A stretch of 64,000 nucleotides of DNA. Source: Acanthosepion pharaonis (lineage: Eukaryota; Mollusca; Cephalopoda; Sepiida; Sepiidae). The translations under genes were made by a program, and so were the position numbers. The notes under the pieces were generated by a model, which was given only the letters and a program-made list of their open reading frames with translations, made no database searches and was not told the origin of the DNA. The stretch covers positions 7,501 to 71,500 of the forward strand of contig CAHIKZ030002080.1 in assembly GCA_903632075.3 (NCBI GenBank), read 5' to 3'. Every line of letters begins with the position of its first letter. Position 1 is the stretch's first letter. Below, piece by piece: positions 22,560-34,734 of the stretch.

Positions 22560-23240
22560 AACAGTCTGTATTTATTCAATCAAAGTTAGCTGAGGACATT
22601 AAGGGGTAAAACAGGCAACATGAAGACCCACTTCAGACAACAATTATTTTGGAGTTTTGGAAATTCAATTTGTCAGTATGCTACCAGGGATGTAAAAGAG
22701 GATACATTTATAAAGCAGTTGTTAAGTTTGATGAAAATTGGTTGATAGATCAATGAAAAATAAGAAAGAAACCAGTAAAAAATCACCATTTTTTGCTATT
22801 TACGCAGGTTTTCCCTATATGGGTGGACTCAATTATAAAGTTAAATGACTGTTAATCAACTTACTCTTAGCTACAATTGAGTGAAGTTGGTATTAGATTG
22901 CTTGAAAATTGAGGGAGTTTACAGTTTAAAATTTGTGTTGAAATCAATTTTTTTTTTGTGCTTTTTTGCTAAATGCAGTGGCATAGAAATAGAAATGAAT
23001 TATCATTGAACTCGTCCTGATGTAAGTAACCTACATACTGAGTTTGAATGAAATTTGGAAGAAAAAAGTTGAATTTGTCGATTTTTGATCGGCTTTATTG
23101 ATTTTTCAAAAATTATCATTTTTTTTTTATGCTAAGAACCTGTCTCTTACATTGTACAATGTATGTGCCAAGTTCGGTCAAAATCGGTTGGGTGGATCTC
23201 GAATGAAAAGGTATCACACAGACATCCTCCGTTTTTTTTT
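22560..23240 (+). repeat. unclassified old repeat
   Basis: Contains CCAAGTTCGGTCAAAATCGG and GGTATCACACAGACATCC, wording common near the 3' ends of animal non-LTR and rolling-circle elements. No domain could be read, so the class is left open. Confidence 0.4.
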
Positions 23241-23394
23241 TATATATATTTATGTAATATATAATGTGAATAGACTCTCTCCTCTGGAGTTGTTCAGTTG
23301 GCAGTGAAACAGCAGAAAGCAGGCTTGTGTATTGTGCAGCCATTGCCTTGCCAATGGCAGTGCAATATCCCATATTTCATGCAGAGATATTTTT

Positions 23395-23625
23395 TTGTTT
23401 CCTCACTCAAGCATATCAGGATTCTTCTTCAGTTCAGATTTTAATCCCTGCAATTTCCGGCTCTTTCAAAAGCTAAAATCATTACTGAAAGGAGATTTCA
23501 AATTGTGGATGAGATTAAAGAGAATGTAACAAGGCAGCTGATGGCAATCCCAAAAGTGGACTTTGCAAATTATTTTGTAAAATGGAAGGGATAATGAGAT
23601 AAGTGTACAATATCCCAAGCAGATC
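23395..23625 (+). pseudogene. mariner-type transposase C-terminal fragment
   Basis: Frames in this stretch give NPCNFRLFQKLKSLLKGDF and then DEIKENVTRQLMAIPK-like residues. This is the region after the third catalytic Asp in a mariner-superfamily transposase, distinct from the one at 3199. It is short, broken and without visible terminal repeats. Confidence 0.65.
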
Positions 23626-23639
23626 ACTTTAAAATAGAT

Positions 23640-23850
23640 TTTAGCCTCTATTGTATTACTTAAAAGTAATCATTAGGCCAACCTGACGCCTGCCTTTAAG
23701 CATAAAATAGACTGTTGCTGCTTTGTGTTGACCTCAGTGTCCATTTTTATATTTACATATATTCTATTCCTGATATTGAGCACTTTAACCCATAAATATA
23801 GCATACCTTAAAAACTATATTTTTATCAGATAGATGAAAACAAAACATTG
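23640..23850. repeat. FB-5 fold-back element, partial
   Basis: The right half (CTGATATTGAGCACTTTAAC, ATAGCATACCTTAAAAACTA) is the reverse complement of 5097-5190. The left part has GCATAAAATAGACTGTTGC, which matches 38676-38695. Confidence 0.6.
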
Positions 23851-24088
23851 ACCAGTATATTTCTGGAGGATAACGCTTTTAAGGCAAGCAGTCTTTGTAA
23901 GTAAAGAGTTCAATATTAAGAAATAGAACATTTAATAGTAAACAAATATAAAGTTTAAAAACTTATCTTGCCGACCTCACCCTTTGTAGATGTAATCCAC
24001 TCATCAGTTTAAATAGTTCAGCATATATATATTTTTTTTTTCTTTTTCAGATAGTGTGTTTGTGAAGGAAAAAGATGAGTAAAGACAA

Positions 24089-24204
24089 GAGGAAAAATAT
24101 TCTTAGCTGATGTGTTTTGTCCTTTGAGGGACTTTATGAAGGCATTTACCTTGCTAAAGTCCCTCGGAGAACAAAATGCATAGGCTAAGAATAGTTTTCC
24201 CTCA
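24089..24204. repeat. FB-2 fold-back hairpin
   Basis: The left arm (ATTCTTAGCTGATGTGTTTT, TGAGGGACTTTATGAAGGCA) is the near complement of the right arm (TTGCTAAAGTCCCTCGGAGA, ATGCATAGGCTAAGAATAG). Arms are ~55 bp with almost no loop. It shares its outer block with the larger element at 53839-54271. Confidence 0.88.
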
Positions 24205-24218
24205 TTTTTAATTTTTTT

Positions 24219-24240
24219 ATATATATATATATATATATAT
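24219..24240. repeat. (TA)n microsatellite
   Basis: Eleven TA units just outside the FB-2 hairpin. Confidence 0.93.
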
Positions 24241-24406
24241 GTGTTAGATTAAGCATATCTATCATACAAAGCAACAGATGCTTCATACTTGAACTGATTT
24301 TATTTACTTTGACATTTTTCTGTCATGATAGCAAATATCTATAGAAGCCTTTTATATGGCATGTTTTAATAAAACAGATGGCTTGAATAGGCAGTCTCTT
24401 CTTCAG

Positions 24407-24467
24407 ATAATTGGCAACAAGAGGAAGTGTAAGGAGGAGACATTTTATGCCTTTCCTCAGGATGTCG
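24407..24467 (+). CDS. possible short coding exon, unknown
   Basis: The acceptor CTCTTCTTCAG and donor G|GTGAGA enclose 61 nt. Only one frame is open, giving IIGNKRKCKEETFYAFPQDV plus one base (phase 0 in, phase 1 out). Composition is exon-like. It does not join directly in phase to the next candidate at 37153, so an intervening exon would be needed. A chance open stretch of 61 nt is quite possible. Confidence 0.25.
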
Positions 24468-24469
24468 GT

Positions 24470-26640
24470 GAGAGAAAGAAAAGATATGGGTATCGATGAA
24501 CTTTAAGAATCAATTATTTTTTTTTTTTTCAAAAATCACTGAGTAAAGTTGAGTGCAATATCACATTCATGAAATACAAAAAACTTTACTCACAATGGCT
24601 TGCAAGATGAATATGCTACAGTACATAAATCACCCATCCTTAATATACAAGACTAAACCAACATTAGCACAAGGCTATATTCATTGAGCACTGAAAATAA
24701 GATAATCTCACTAAAAATAGCTTGTGAGATGAAGTTGCTAGCTATAAATGGAAAGAGATTATTTGAACAGCTTAAAGTCAGTCATTAAATGTTAAAATAA
24801 TTTCCATATTTTTCTTTAGCATCTGAATGAAGCCCATTGAAATGACTTGATCTAATCTTCTCTAAAAGTATTAGTTAATGTCAACATATTTTCTCTTAAC
24901 TAAATTTCCTATGAAAAATATTCAATAAGTTGAATGAATATTCAAAATGGCTGTATAATGACAGCACAAGCAAAGGCCATATAACTCTTCCTTGATGCTC
25001 ATGACCTTTTCCTAAACCAAGGAAACCAAAAAGTTTACGCTTGATTGACAAAGACGTTTTAATAGGTTAGGCTATGTTGGCTAAGATTCTATTAAGGGAT
25101 TGAACATTTTATGGATTATATTATTAGCTAAGATTATTGCAATGGTTTGAACTAGGAAACAGTAAATGTAATCAACCATAATTTTTTTTTTCTCTAAATC
25201 TTACTTGGACGATGTACAAATTATAATTAGACTGAAAGGAAAATTAAGTTCCTAATCAATAATACCAAATATACGATGCTAATTTAGTTTGCTCAGGGCA
25301 ATAAATACGAGTTATCTAATTTCCTGTTTAGAAATGTTTGGACTTGAGAACTTCGTTTTTTTTTTTCGCCTTAGCCTTGGCGAATGAGAGATAAATAATT
25401 GAACATAATTTTCCAAACTAAATACAAAAAAAATCTTCAATAATATAAGTGGATAGGTTTCTTGTTCCTGGCAGACATATTCCAATACACTGTGGACAAA
25501 AGAATGAATCTATCAGACAATTTTTTTAAATAGAAAAGAAGAAAAAAAGATGGAAAATAAAAAAGAAGCAAACACACTTGTGGGCAAGCAATAGGTGATT
25601 AATAAACGAGAAAGTGTAGTTGATTTTGTTGATATTTCAATGTTTATTCACATCATCTTCTGAACATTATGATTGAAAGTGACTTGTGTTGCTATTTCAG
25701 AAGGAAATCTTAAAAAAAAAAAAAAATTACAATAAAATAATGGTCAACAAAAGTGTGTGCAAAAAATAATGTAATGAATACATTTAACCAAAAATCAAAA
25801 TGAAAACCACTGACCCATGTGGAAAAACATTAATAGTCCATAAATTGTTACAGACAACATAAAAATACATGGGATCAATTACAAATGTCCAAAACAAAAA
25901 TTAAAAAAAAATAAAAAGCTGACTCAACACATTGTTCGCATCAAGAGATGTTTTTATTTGTATTATTTTTGAAACAATAAAGTTCATATTTCACATCTGT
26001 TTAATTAACTTGACAGGGTTTTGTTGTCAAATTAAGCCTTGGTGTGTTATGTTAAAGCCAAAATTATCCATGGATAACGTAGGTATGAAAAGAAAGTATA
26101 AATATTACTGCTGCAAATGACAACAGCATTTATTTTTCTAATGATGATGTGAACAGACATTGAAATATTAGCAAAATCCCCACACTTTGTTAATCAAATA
26201 TTGATTATCTACAAGTATGTTTTTCATTTATGTTTTTAGTTTTTTTTTTTTTATTTTAAGAGTTACTTTCATCTTTGATACAGTGGACAACAAGGCTACA
26301 AAAAAGACCAGTAAATAAGTAATCCCCATGTAAAAAGCAAACATAGTGTGCTTGAAAATTTACACTTGACATTGAAACAGTATTATTAAGTAGCACTAAT
26401 TATCACAACTCCAAAATTCTTGAAGGCTTTAAAAGATCTGTTACTTTAGAGATTCTTTCAAAAGCTGATTACATTGTTTGCCTGACTTTCTACCTTAAAT
26501 CTTTAAAAAACAGTTTTACATAATGGAACTGTTTGTAATAAGAGAATTATTTTTTTCTTCTTGCAGCTTTTATTCTAACAGTTGCTTCTGAATCTTCCCA
26601 AATGAGAAAGCGAGGGATATAAAAGAATCGTGTTGTGACA
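24470..26640. other. AT-rich non-coding stretch
   Basis: Poly-A and poly-T runs, no motif-bearing open frame, no recognised element. Confidence 0.55.
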
Positions 26641-26649
26641 ATTCTTCAA

Positions 26650-26990
26650 GTTTGAGATGGCCTGCTTGCCTGCCTTAAAAATCAGCATACAAATATTTTT
26701 TTTAAATTGAGCTTGAAAACTAATCACTGGTACCAGTGAAGGAAATACACAACTATTTCAACCACCAGACAATCCCAAATTATTAGCTTAGTCAGGCACA
26801 ATACCAAATGGAGGGAAAAGTGGGGAGGGAAAGATTGTTGTAACACAATCTTCCAACTGAAGAGGGCTTGATTTGAAAATCAGCATTTGTAATCTTGGCT
26901 GTTTCTACCAGGGCCCAAACAATGACCTCTGTTGCTGCTTGGGAAACATGCAACTTGCTCATGATTGTATTATATAGAACAGAGTAGTTA
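26650..26990 (+). repeat. S2 dispersed repeat, two adjacent copies
   Basis: The first copy (about 26650-26780) has CCTGCTTGCCTGCCTTAAAA and GGAAATACACAACTATTTCA. The second (about 26785-26990) has ACACAATCTTCCAACTGAAG, GAAAATCAGCATTTGTAATC, TACCAGGGCCCAAACAATGA and GGGAAACATGCAACTTG. The same block order occurs at 34735, 38215, 38365 and 39775. A short S1-type stretch (GCTTAGTCAGGCACAATACC) lies between them. Confidence 0.65.
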
Positions 26991-26999
26991 AACACATTA

Positions 27000-27778
27000 T
27001 TAGATTTCTTAACCCTTTCAATCCTAATAGGATATGTATGCTTCAAGAAAATATATGTTGTTAATAATATCAGTTGTTGATTTCTGTAAATAACCCAAGT
27101 TATATATAGTATAGTATTGTAGGGATATTTTTGTCCAACACCTAAAAAAATTACTTTGTTTAAAAACACATTGAGTCTAAAGAATACGTTATTTAAAGTC
27201 TCACAAACTTATTAATAAAAGAAAAAATTGTTTGTGCAAAAGATGGATTGAAAGGGTTAAACCAACATCTGTTGGCTTTTTAAAAAGAAATATTTAAAAA
27301 AAAAAAAACAAAAACTTGTCAATTCAATCCTCAGTTTAGAAAGGTTTTTTTTATCTTTGAAAAGTCAATGACGATTCACAAAATCCTAAAGACATTTGGT
27401 TAACTTTTTTTTTTTTTTTCTTGGAAATATCTGTTCTGAGTTTGTCTTCTTTTACTTCACTATTCTGTTGATACAAAAATTTATAACACTTGTTGCATCA
27501 TATATGCAACGGGATATAAATGAAGGAAATTTAGGCTTCTAATGGTTACAGACGGATAAACTGTGGCAAAGTAATGTATAAGTAATATATGATAATTAGA
27601 ATTATTCTTTGAATCCAGTATCATAATTAACACAGATTAGCAGAGGAAAAATAAAATTTAAAAAAAAACAAAAAGAAAAATCTTTCCAATTGTGTTTATC
27701 TAGATATTTTTTTTAATTACTCTGTTGTATTCTTTTCAATACTGGAAATCATTTTTGAAAAAAAAGGATAATTTTTCT

Positions 27779-27812
<34 letters not shown>

Positions 27813-29550
27813 GTTGTATATAATAGATTTTTTTTTTTTTTGTATTTTTATTTTTTTTTCAACTGACACTTGATAAATGTCCTTACAAGGCACAATAGTC
27901 AGACTTTTAGAGTTGTGAAACTGAGGAGAAACATCAATATTAAAGGAATATATGAAAGGTGTTTGCAATACATCTAGATCTCAGTAGTGGCTACCAGCCC
28001 GATTCAAAGTCTTTATTTTAGGAATCCTATTTTCAAAATCTGAAGAATGAGGAAGAATTAACAAAATTTGGAAACACTTTTAATTCCTGTAAATGTCCTG
28101 CCTTTAAGATGAAAACACTACACCTGTATTGCAAGTGAAATTAACAAGGTTTCAGCTATTAATTAATTAATTGGGGTATATTTATTCATTTTTACTAATA
28201 CCAACATTACATACAAAAAATAGTTTGTGTTTTTTTTTTTTCTGATGGTCAAAGTTAAGTAACAGGATATGGTTATTCCTGGGTAGGTGACATTTTAGAA
28301 CATTTTGTTCCTAGTCTAAGAAAAAAAACTCAATTCACCCCCCATTAAAAATCAGAAAGGACCTTTTTTTTTTTTTTTTTTTAATTTTTTGGTTTTTTCT
28401 TTTTTTTTTTTAATATCTATTTTATATTTTGTTTACTGACTAAATTACAAATATATTACTCTGCAGGTTTAAAAAAATAAACAGAACTTTTAAGGATAAA
28501 ATAAAATACATGAAAATATGGCAGGAGATGTTTGTAATTTTCAAGACAATTCTTCTCTAGAATAAAGAAAAGTAATGAAATACACTCAACAAAGGTTAAC
28601 AGTTTCAACAGCCATGATGAGTTATCGTTCTTGGATTTGTCAGATTGTCGCCATCAAAATATCTTTACAAGAAATTTGTTTTTTCCTTTTCAAAATTAGA
28701 ACATACTAATTAAATGAGGAAATAAAAGAAAATTTTATTCATTTTAGAATAAAGAATTAATAATTAAAAAAATATCTGGGGATTTTTTTAAAAATCCCCA
28801 AAATAGTAATTTGTGAGGCTCTACCATGGTTGACTGGTTTGCACATAAAAAAATTGAGAAAAATTTGTAGTTTTGTAAATTGGCAATCATTAGTCATTCC
28901 TCCAGCCATGGCATATGTCAAAAGAAAAAAAAAATACTGGTTATTTTTATCATTTTAGAGGGAAGAGTCTGTTTATAATATAAATACAGTGTTAAATCAA
29001 TCTAACTTTTAATAAGTTATCTTTATTTTTACTTACAAATGTTAAGTTTGGAAATGTTTGTCATTGCTAACTGCATATTACTAATATTGTCCTCTTTCCC
29101 AATTTGTAAAAGTAGGCAGTTATCAATGACACAGGCACGGTTTCAAATTTGACATTTGTAAATAGAAACAAAGTATAGATAACTTTTAAGAAATTGGGTA
29201 TCAATTTGACACTATTTATATTAAGAATAGAACCTACCTTCTAATATTATAAAAAAAACAAATCAATATTTTTTCAATTTTGACAAATTTTGTGGTTAAA
29301 TAAACATCTAATGAATTCTAATCTACAAAAATTGTTAAAAAAATTGTTCCCTATTTTTTTATGAGTGGTCCAGTCAACTTGAGTCAGGCCAATTGTAGGT
29401 TGCAAATCAATCAAGTTACTAAAATCAATCAAGTTACTAAAACATTCACACACTGATAAGTATTCTCAAATTTCATAAAAAAAAATGGCATCATTTCTTA
29501 AGAAGACAAAGATTTCACAGACAGAAGGCTTTACTAGCCAGCCTTATCAG
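27000..29550. other. AT-rich non-coding stretch with long poly-T runs
   Basis: Poly-T tracts at about 27782-27811, 27827-27841, 28362-28382 and 28400-28410 dominate. No gene or recognised element apart from the hairpin at 28776. Confidence 0.55.
28776..28801. repeat. short hairpin
   Basis: TGGGGATTTTT and AAAAATCCCCA form a perfect 11-bp stem with almost no loop. The GC-rich base is unusual in this AT-rich stretch. It is not followed by anything that suggests a terminator role in a eukaryote. Confidence 0.8.
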
Positions 29551-29554
29551 AATG

Positions 29555-29645
29555 TTTCAAGATTTGGAACAATTCTTTTTACATTAGAATTTGAACCTCA
29601 CGACTCCAGTTTAATGCTTTAACTATTGTACTACATCAGCTGTAC
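29555..29645 (-). repeat. tRNA-like SINE head (S4)
   Basis: On the minus strand, GTAGTACAATAGTTAAAGCA resembles a tRNA A-box region. GAGGTTCAAATTCTA is a good B box 30-40 nt downstream. No intact cloverleaf can be drawn and no amino-acid identity is assigned. Confidence 0.5.
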
Positions 29646-31129
29646 TCATTTCCCAAATGCTAAAGTCTGTAGTTTATATGGGTTGATCGAAAAAATTTTA
29701 TATTTATATTTTTTCAAGTTCATAAATAAAATCAAATAAATCAATCTTATTTTCAGAGAGCTACATTGAAGAAACCCATTTGAGAAAAGGAAAAAGCAAT
29801 TAAAATGAGTTTTAAAGCAATTTCCAATCTTCATTCAAATCCAACCCTCTCGGACTAAATCCCTAAAAACTAATCTGGAAAATATGGTTGTTTACCTTCA
29901 AACAATTTACCACAGGAACAATTTAGAACTATTGCTGATTGTGTGTTCTGTTATTCTTCTCATGCAAAATTAATTTATCAGAAGTTTAAGAAATTTGACT
30001 CCATGAACAATTTTCCTAAATCAGATTAAACTGAGAAGGAAATTGAATGTGGAAGTTTAAAACAAACTCTTGATAAAGAAATTACCCAATGAAAATCTCA
30101 GGAATTATCTTTAAAAGAGGACGACTAAGATTTGGTAGTTTTCTGCCTTTGTTGTAAACAGATCATCTTTGCTCTGATAAAATTCTATCTTAAAGACTTA
30201 AAGTGTGTTTTTTTTTTGTGTTTTTTTGTTAAATGACAGCATTCATTATAATATAGGTTTCAATTTTATCAACTTAAATATTGGCAGTAAGAAATTCTTG
30301 TCTGCTGGATTTAGTGAAAATATTGTTTCTCACAAATTGTACAAAAAGTGGGTGTTAAGTATACAGGAAATTGAAGAATACCAATAAGTAAATAAAGCTT
30401 CAACGAAAGCACTTTTCCTTTTTCTTTTAAACAAAATATCCAACATCAAATTTAAGATTAAGAAGTGTAACTTTACACATTTTTTTTTTTTTTTTTTTTT
30501 TTAATTATTTCATTAATGCTTTCCTTACCAAAGATGCAAACAAGTTATTTGGGTGGGGGGTATTAAAATCAAGCTTCTTTTTCTGGAAATGTGAATTATA
30601 TGGCTTCTGTCTGTAGACAATTTTCACAAATTAAATCAAATTTTAAATCATTGTCACAAATTAGTTCATCTTGTCAACTCTGTGTGTAGATTTACTCAGA
30701 GATTGTAAGAATGATTTAAATTTAGATGAGAATCTGACAGAATGGTAAATATGTGATAATTCGGAAAACTTTTCATGTTTTGTTGATCAAATAGCGTCAT
30801 TAGAAAAAGTGGATTTTATTTCAACCAAATCTACACGAGCAAAACTGAACAAAATTCATGTTAGTCATCTGGATTCTTTTTTTTTTCTTTTTTTAATTCA
30901 ACTTTTTAAATCAGATTTTAGTAATTTCAACCCCACTTTTGTTTATATATTAATTTTTTGTAAGGTTTTCATATCCTACTTTATTTCAACACTAGTAAGA
31001 ACTGGTGATAGACTGAAGAGGCCTAGTCATATATTAACCACAAAGGATTCATGGGTCATTGCACTTTCAATACAACTTTGTCTGAGTAAATTATCTTCAT
31101 GTTTTTAATAAGATGGCATTTTCCAGGTG
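29646..31129. other. AT-rich non-coding stretch
   Basis: A long poly-T at 30481-30502. Open frames here are phenylalanine/isoleucine-rich and not credible. Confidence 0.5.
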
Positions 31130-31675
31130 AAGATTGAGATGACAAAGTTGCCATTATCTACAAATCTTTTGTGCAGGACCGACACATACTACCCCCAAAC
31201 CATCCGATCAGGGAGGCCCAAACCTGATTGCAGGTCCCGGGCAGTGCTTTGAGACCCTTGCTATCTTATCAACATTTGCTTTTTTCTACCTACACTTAGT
31301 TATGCTTAGATTAATTTGTAACATAAATAAGTATTAAAGAATTAAAAATTTTCGTGGGTTTTGACGTCATTCTAGGGTCTTTTCTTTTTATACTTTTATA
31401 AAATTTACTATTTTTTGTCCATGATGTTGAATGTGTTAAAATTATTTAACTTTTTAATAAAAATCACAGGTTGATGTTAAAAATTGACACAAAACATGGA
31501 ATGATTGATGACATGTTTCTAATTTGTATTTAGATACATTGTATTTATTTTCAATTTTTTTCTAGTTGAATTATTCACCTATATTGCATATGATGTACAT
31601 AATTATGTTACAATAAAATTTGTATTTTATATGAATACTACCTTATGAAAATTGAGATGTAGTAGAGTAGGGGGT
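31130..31675 (+). repeat. IR-550 dispersed repeat, plus copy
   Basis: Blocks TTTTGACGTCATTCTAGGGT (about 31358), TGATGTTGAATGTGTTAAAA, ACCTATATTGCATATGATGT and ACAATAAAATTTGTATTTTA, followed by CTACCTTATGAAAATTGAGA, recur in the same order on the other strand at 48775-49330. The two copies are similar over essentially their full ~550 bp. The element is unidentified and has no coding capacity. Confidence 0.85.
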
Positions 31676-32616
31676 TGCATATCATAGATTTGGTGGTGGT
31701 GGTGGTGGGGGGGCACAAGACCCTTTCACTGGCCATGCACCTGTGGTTAATATATAACCAGGCTATTTCAGTTTATCCAGTTCTTACTATGAGAACCTTT
31801 TATAAAAAAAAAAAATTGAATATTCATTTTTTTCATAAAGGTTTTCACATCCAAACTATTAGTAAATTTAATTTAAAAAATATAGTTTTAAAAAATACAT
31901 CATTAACATGCTTAATGCAGATCATGTTCCGTCTCACTAGTGTAGATTTAATTGAGATAAAGTCCTTTTTTTTATAGTGCTGTTTGCTCAGCAAAACATG
32001 TAAAAATAAGTTATCAAAATATTTGCCATTGTAGGCAGGACAATAATTTAAAAAGCATGGTTTTCCATTATTTACAGTTTGATATGCTTTGGTTTCCTGC
32101 TTACAGAAATTCAATATATTTCATTGTACATATAAAATTAAACTTTATTCTAAATTCAAATCATTCTATATATTCTATTTCATCTTTATTCTTAAAAATT
32201 CTTCAAAAGCTGAGGATCACAGCAAAAAAAAAATACAAAACAACATATCTGGAACCCCCCCCCCCAAAAAAAAATCAAATTATTTGAATTATTTCATAAA
32301 TTTGAATAAATTTCATAAATTATTTGAATTATTTCATAAATTTATTTCTTAGGAAAGAAAAAAAAAAAGTCAGCTTCCTAAAAACATCTGGGGGGGTGGC
32401 TTTAACTTTCCTGGAGATATTGTGTGTTGACATCGTAATACAAAGACTAATCATCTGACTATACAATATACCTAAATCAAGGAGGCAGGTTATGAAGATA
32501 AGGCCCTTTTACTCTGGATGCTCTTATTAAAAACGAAAAAAAAAATTTAATAGGTAAGATTTAATGGAAACAGACGAACCTGGAAAAAAAAGTTGAGTTA
32601 TAAAATATAAAAATAT

Positions 32617-32619
<3 letters not shown>

Positions 32620-32681
<62 letters not shown>

Positions 32682-32690
32682 TTTCTGATA
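32620..32690. repeat. (TA)n(TG)n microsatellite
   Basis: About 30 TA units then TG, directly left of the DNA transposon at 32762. Confidence 0.97.
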
Positions 32691-32761
32691 AATACTGGAC
32701 GAACTTGTATTTCTTTCTTTCCTTTTTTATTTTTATTTTTTTTTTTTTACTTTGACAGATA

Positions 32762-33331
32762 TACAGTGTGAGTGTAAAGAAACTCCCTGTTGAAATTTAC
32801 TTTATTAATATCACCACATTTGCATGAAACAAAATATATTGTGGTTCCTAATGTGGTAGAATGTAAATGCTAATTTCTGTTTTTATCTTGGAGTGATAAG
32901 TGTAGCCCAGAATAGCACAACATGCTCGGCTAGCAACTCATTTACAAAGTGTGACAGTCCGTGGTACAAGTATGGAGATGCTGGCAGTGTTCATGGAGCT
33001 CGTGCTTCAGTAGGTGCCAAAACCACCAGAAATTGTCATTCCAAGTTGATGAGTACTGGATCTGTGATAGATATCTACAGAAGCAGTTGTCCTTCAACCT
33101 CCAGATTGGAAGAAAATGTGCAAAAGGTACAAGAAACAATGAATCAGTTGAGGATATACCCAGACGATTACAAACACTAGTGGACAATGCTGGAGTCTAT
33201 GTAGAATTTTAACACTTTTCTCTACTTCTACCATTATACTGTTAGAAATAAAATGTTTTATGAAAATCAACCAATAATTAATAAAGTTATTAACAATTTT
33301 GAATAGGGAGTTTCTTTTCCCCCACCCTGTA
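32762..33331 (+). mobile_element. 570-bp non-autonomous Tc1/mariner-type transposon
   Basis: Terminal inverted repeats of about 30 bp: left TACAGTGTGAGTGTAAAGAA then ACTCCCTGTT; the right reads TACAGGGTGGGGGAAAAGAA then ACTCCCTATT on the other strand. TA dinucleotides at 32760-32761 and 33332-33333 are the expected target duplication. The interior keeps only a short C-terminal-like open frame (VEDIPRRLQTLVDNAGVYVE, ending at 33212). It looks like an internally deleted derivative of a transposase-bearing parent and depends on enzyme supplied in trans. Confidence 0.85.
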
Positions 33332-33430
33332 TATCTTTTCACTAAAGGAAGCTATTAGATTAATTTAAGTTATTTTTTGTTTTTTTCCCCAAAAATGCTT
33401 GAAGCTTAATTTTTTTAAAAACATTGGAAC

Positions 33431-33457
33431 TATATATATATATATATATATATATAT
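33431..33457. repeat. (TA)n microsatellite
   Basis: About 13 TA units. A shorter one is at 33760-33777. Confidence 0.95.
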
Positions 33458-33894
33458 TTAGTGACAATGTAATAAGACAGTGAATGGTTGGCTATCATAA
33501 TGGGTAGGTTTGACTGGGAGATGGTAATAACAAAAAAAAAAAAAAAAAAAGAAAAAGAAAACATGTAGAAATACAATGCTGGGCAGAAGGTTGACTGACT
33601 TATTGCTCATTTGCCAACACATCTATTTCTTTTTATAGAAAAGACTTTTTTCAGTGAGTTATCAAGTTGATAATCAAAGTTTTAATCAAAATAGTGTTTG
33701 GTTGGTTGGGCTTTTTAAAACTCATTCTAAATGGAAAAAGAAAAAAGTATCTTATCCATTATATATATATATATATAATTTTTCGGCAGTACAACTTGAA
33801 TGTATTTTGTCTCATTGACCATGAAAGAAAATGATAAAGCCAGGTATATATAATTGTAAATAAAAATTGTATGACATTTTTTTACTGAAATTTG

Positions 33895-34278
33895 GTACAT
33901 GTTTCAGGATTCTGTTCCCTTCATCAGCCAAAGATTTACATTGATGTAGTTTTTAAGCTCAAATGCAGTCTAGGGTCAAATGTTATCTATTCTACATATT
34001 TCTATAACAACCTCATTTAATAACTCCCTACCTTCAGTGGCTCTTGAGCTTTATATTGAGTGAACAATTAGCAAGAAATTTAAAAAAGTAAAAAAATTCT
34101 TAGAGAAGATAATTTTAAATTGTATAAGAGAAGGTAAAGAGAAAAGACATTAGCGCAATATAATTGTTGTAATTTTACAAAATTTTTACATTCTCAATAC
34201 TGTCATATATTGTTTAACTTAAACCATTATAAATCTTTGGCTGATGAACATTATAGAAGCCTTGAACCATGTAGCAAC
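33895..34278. repeat. FB-6 inverted repeat with LINE-A tail in the loop
   Basis: The left arm 33895-33941 (GTACATGTTTCAGGATTCTG, TCATCAGCCAAAGATTTA) is mirrored by 34230-34278 (TAAATCTTTGGCTGATGA, CCTTGAACCATGTAGC). The innermost 18 bp are perfect. The ~290-bp loop contains the LINE-A 3' end. Confidence 0.8.
33990..34085 (+). mobile_element. LINE-A 3' tail fragment
   Basis: AACTCCCTACCTTCAGTGGC then TCTTGAGCTTTATATTGAGT matches the 3' tail at 13780-13835. No coding part is left. Confidence 0.7.
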
Positions 34279-34388
34279 ATTCAATGGGGGAAAAAAATAA
34301 TACAGTTTTTATCTACAATCGCATCATGTTAATCATATGGTTCAGTAATATTTTTACTTCGAATATAATTATTACTTGAAATGTTATT

Positions 34389-34655
34389 TCTATTGGATAC
34401 CCATGTTCTAAACAGACACCCTGCTTTTATTTTAAACAGTGTAGAAAAAAGTGCTCTCCTGCAGGGTGTGAACTGGCATCCCCCTTTATAAGAGAAACCA
34501 CTGTTTGAACAGTTTTTTTATTAAGTTTTCTCTGAATGCCCAGGCAGACTGTTTAAACTAAAAATGAGGCGTCTATTTTAAACACGGGTATCCAATAAAG
34601 AAAAAATACATTTGAAATAATAAAATGTCAGATTAAAAATAAATCCATTAATTCT
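34389..34655. repeat. FB-4 fold-back element
   Basis: The left arm TGGATACCCATGTTCTAAAC then AGACACC is mirrored by GGCGTCTATTTTAAACACGG then GTATCCA (about 34570-34597). It ends with ATTAAAAATAAATCCATTAA, identical to the end of the copy at 4555, and then a (TA)n tract. Confidence 0.85.
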
Positions 34656-34659
34656 TTAG

Positions 34660-34662
<3 letters not shown>

Positions 34663-34722
<60 letters not shown>
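34663..34722. repeat. (TA)n microsatellite
   Basis: About 30 TA units at the 3' edge of the FB-4 element. Confidence 0.97.
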
Positions 34723-34725
<3 letters not shown>

Positions 34726-34734
34726 CTCAAAGCC

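Noticed and set aside
27782..27841. Poly-T tracts as pol III terminators or CRISPR-like spacing
   Set aside because: Simple homopolymer runs with no pol III promoter upstream and no repeat-spacer order. No CRISPR array exists in the window.
28776..28801. Rho-independent terminator
   Set aside because: A stem with a T-run appearance, but the window is clearly eukaryotic and no bacterial gene ends here.
33094..33342. Minus-strand open frame over the right end of the DNA transposon
   Set aside because: It crosses the terminal inverted repeat and carries no transposase motif; the plus-strand frame gives the better C-terminal match.
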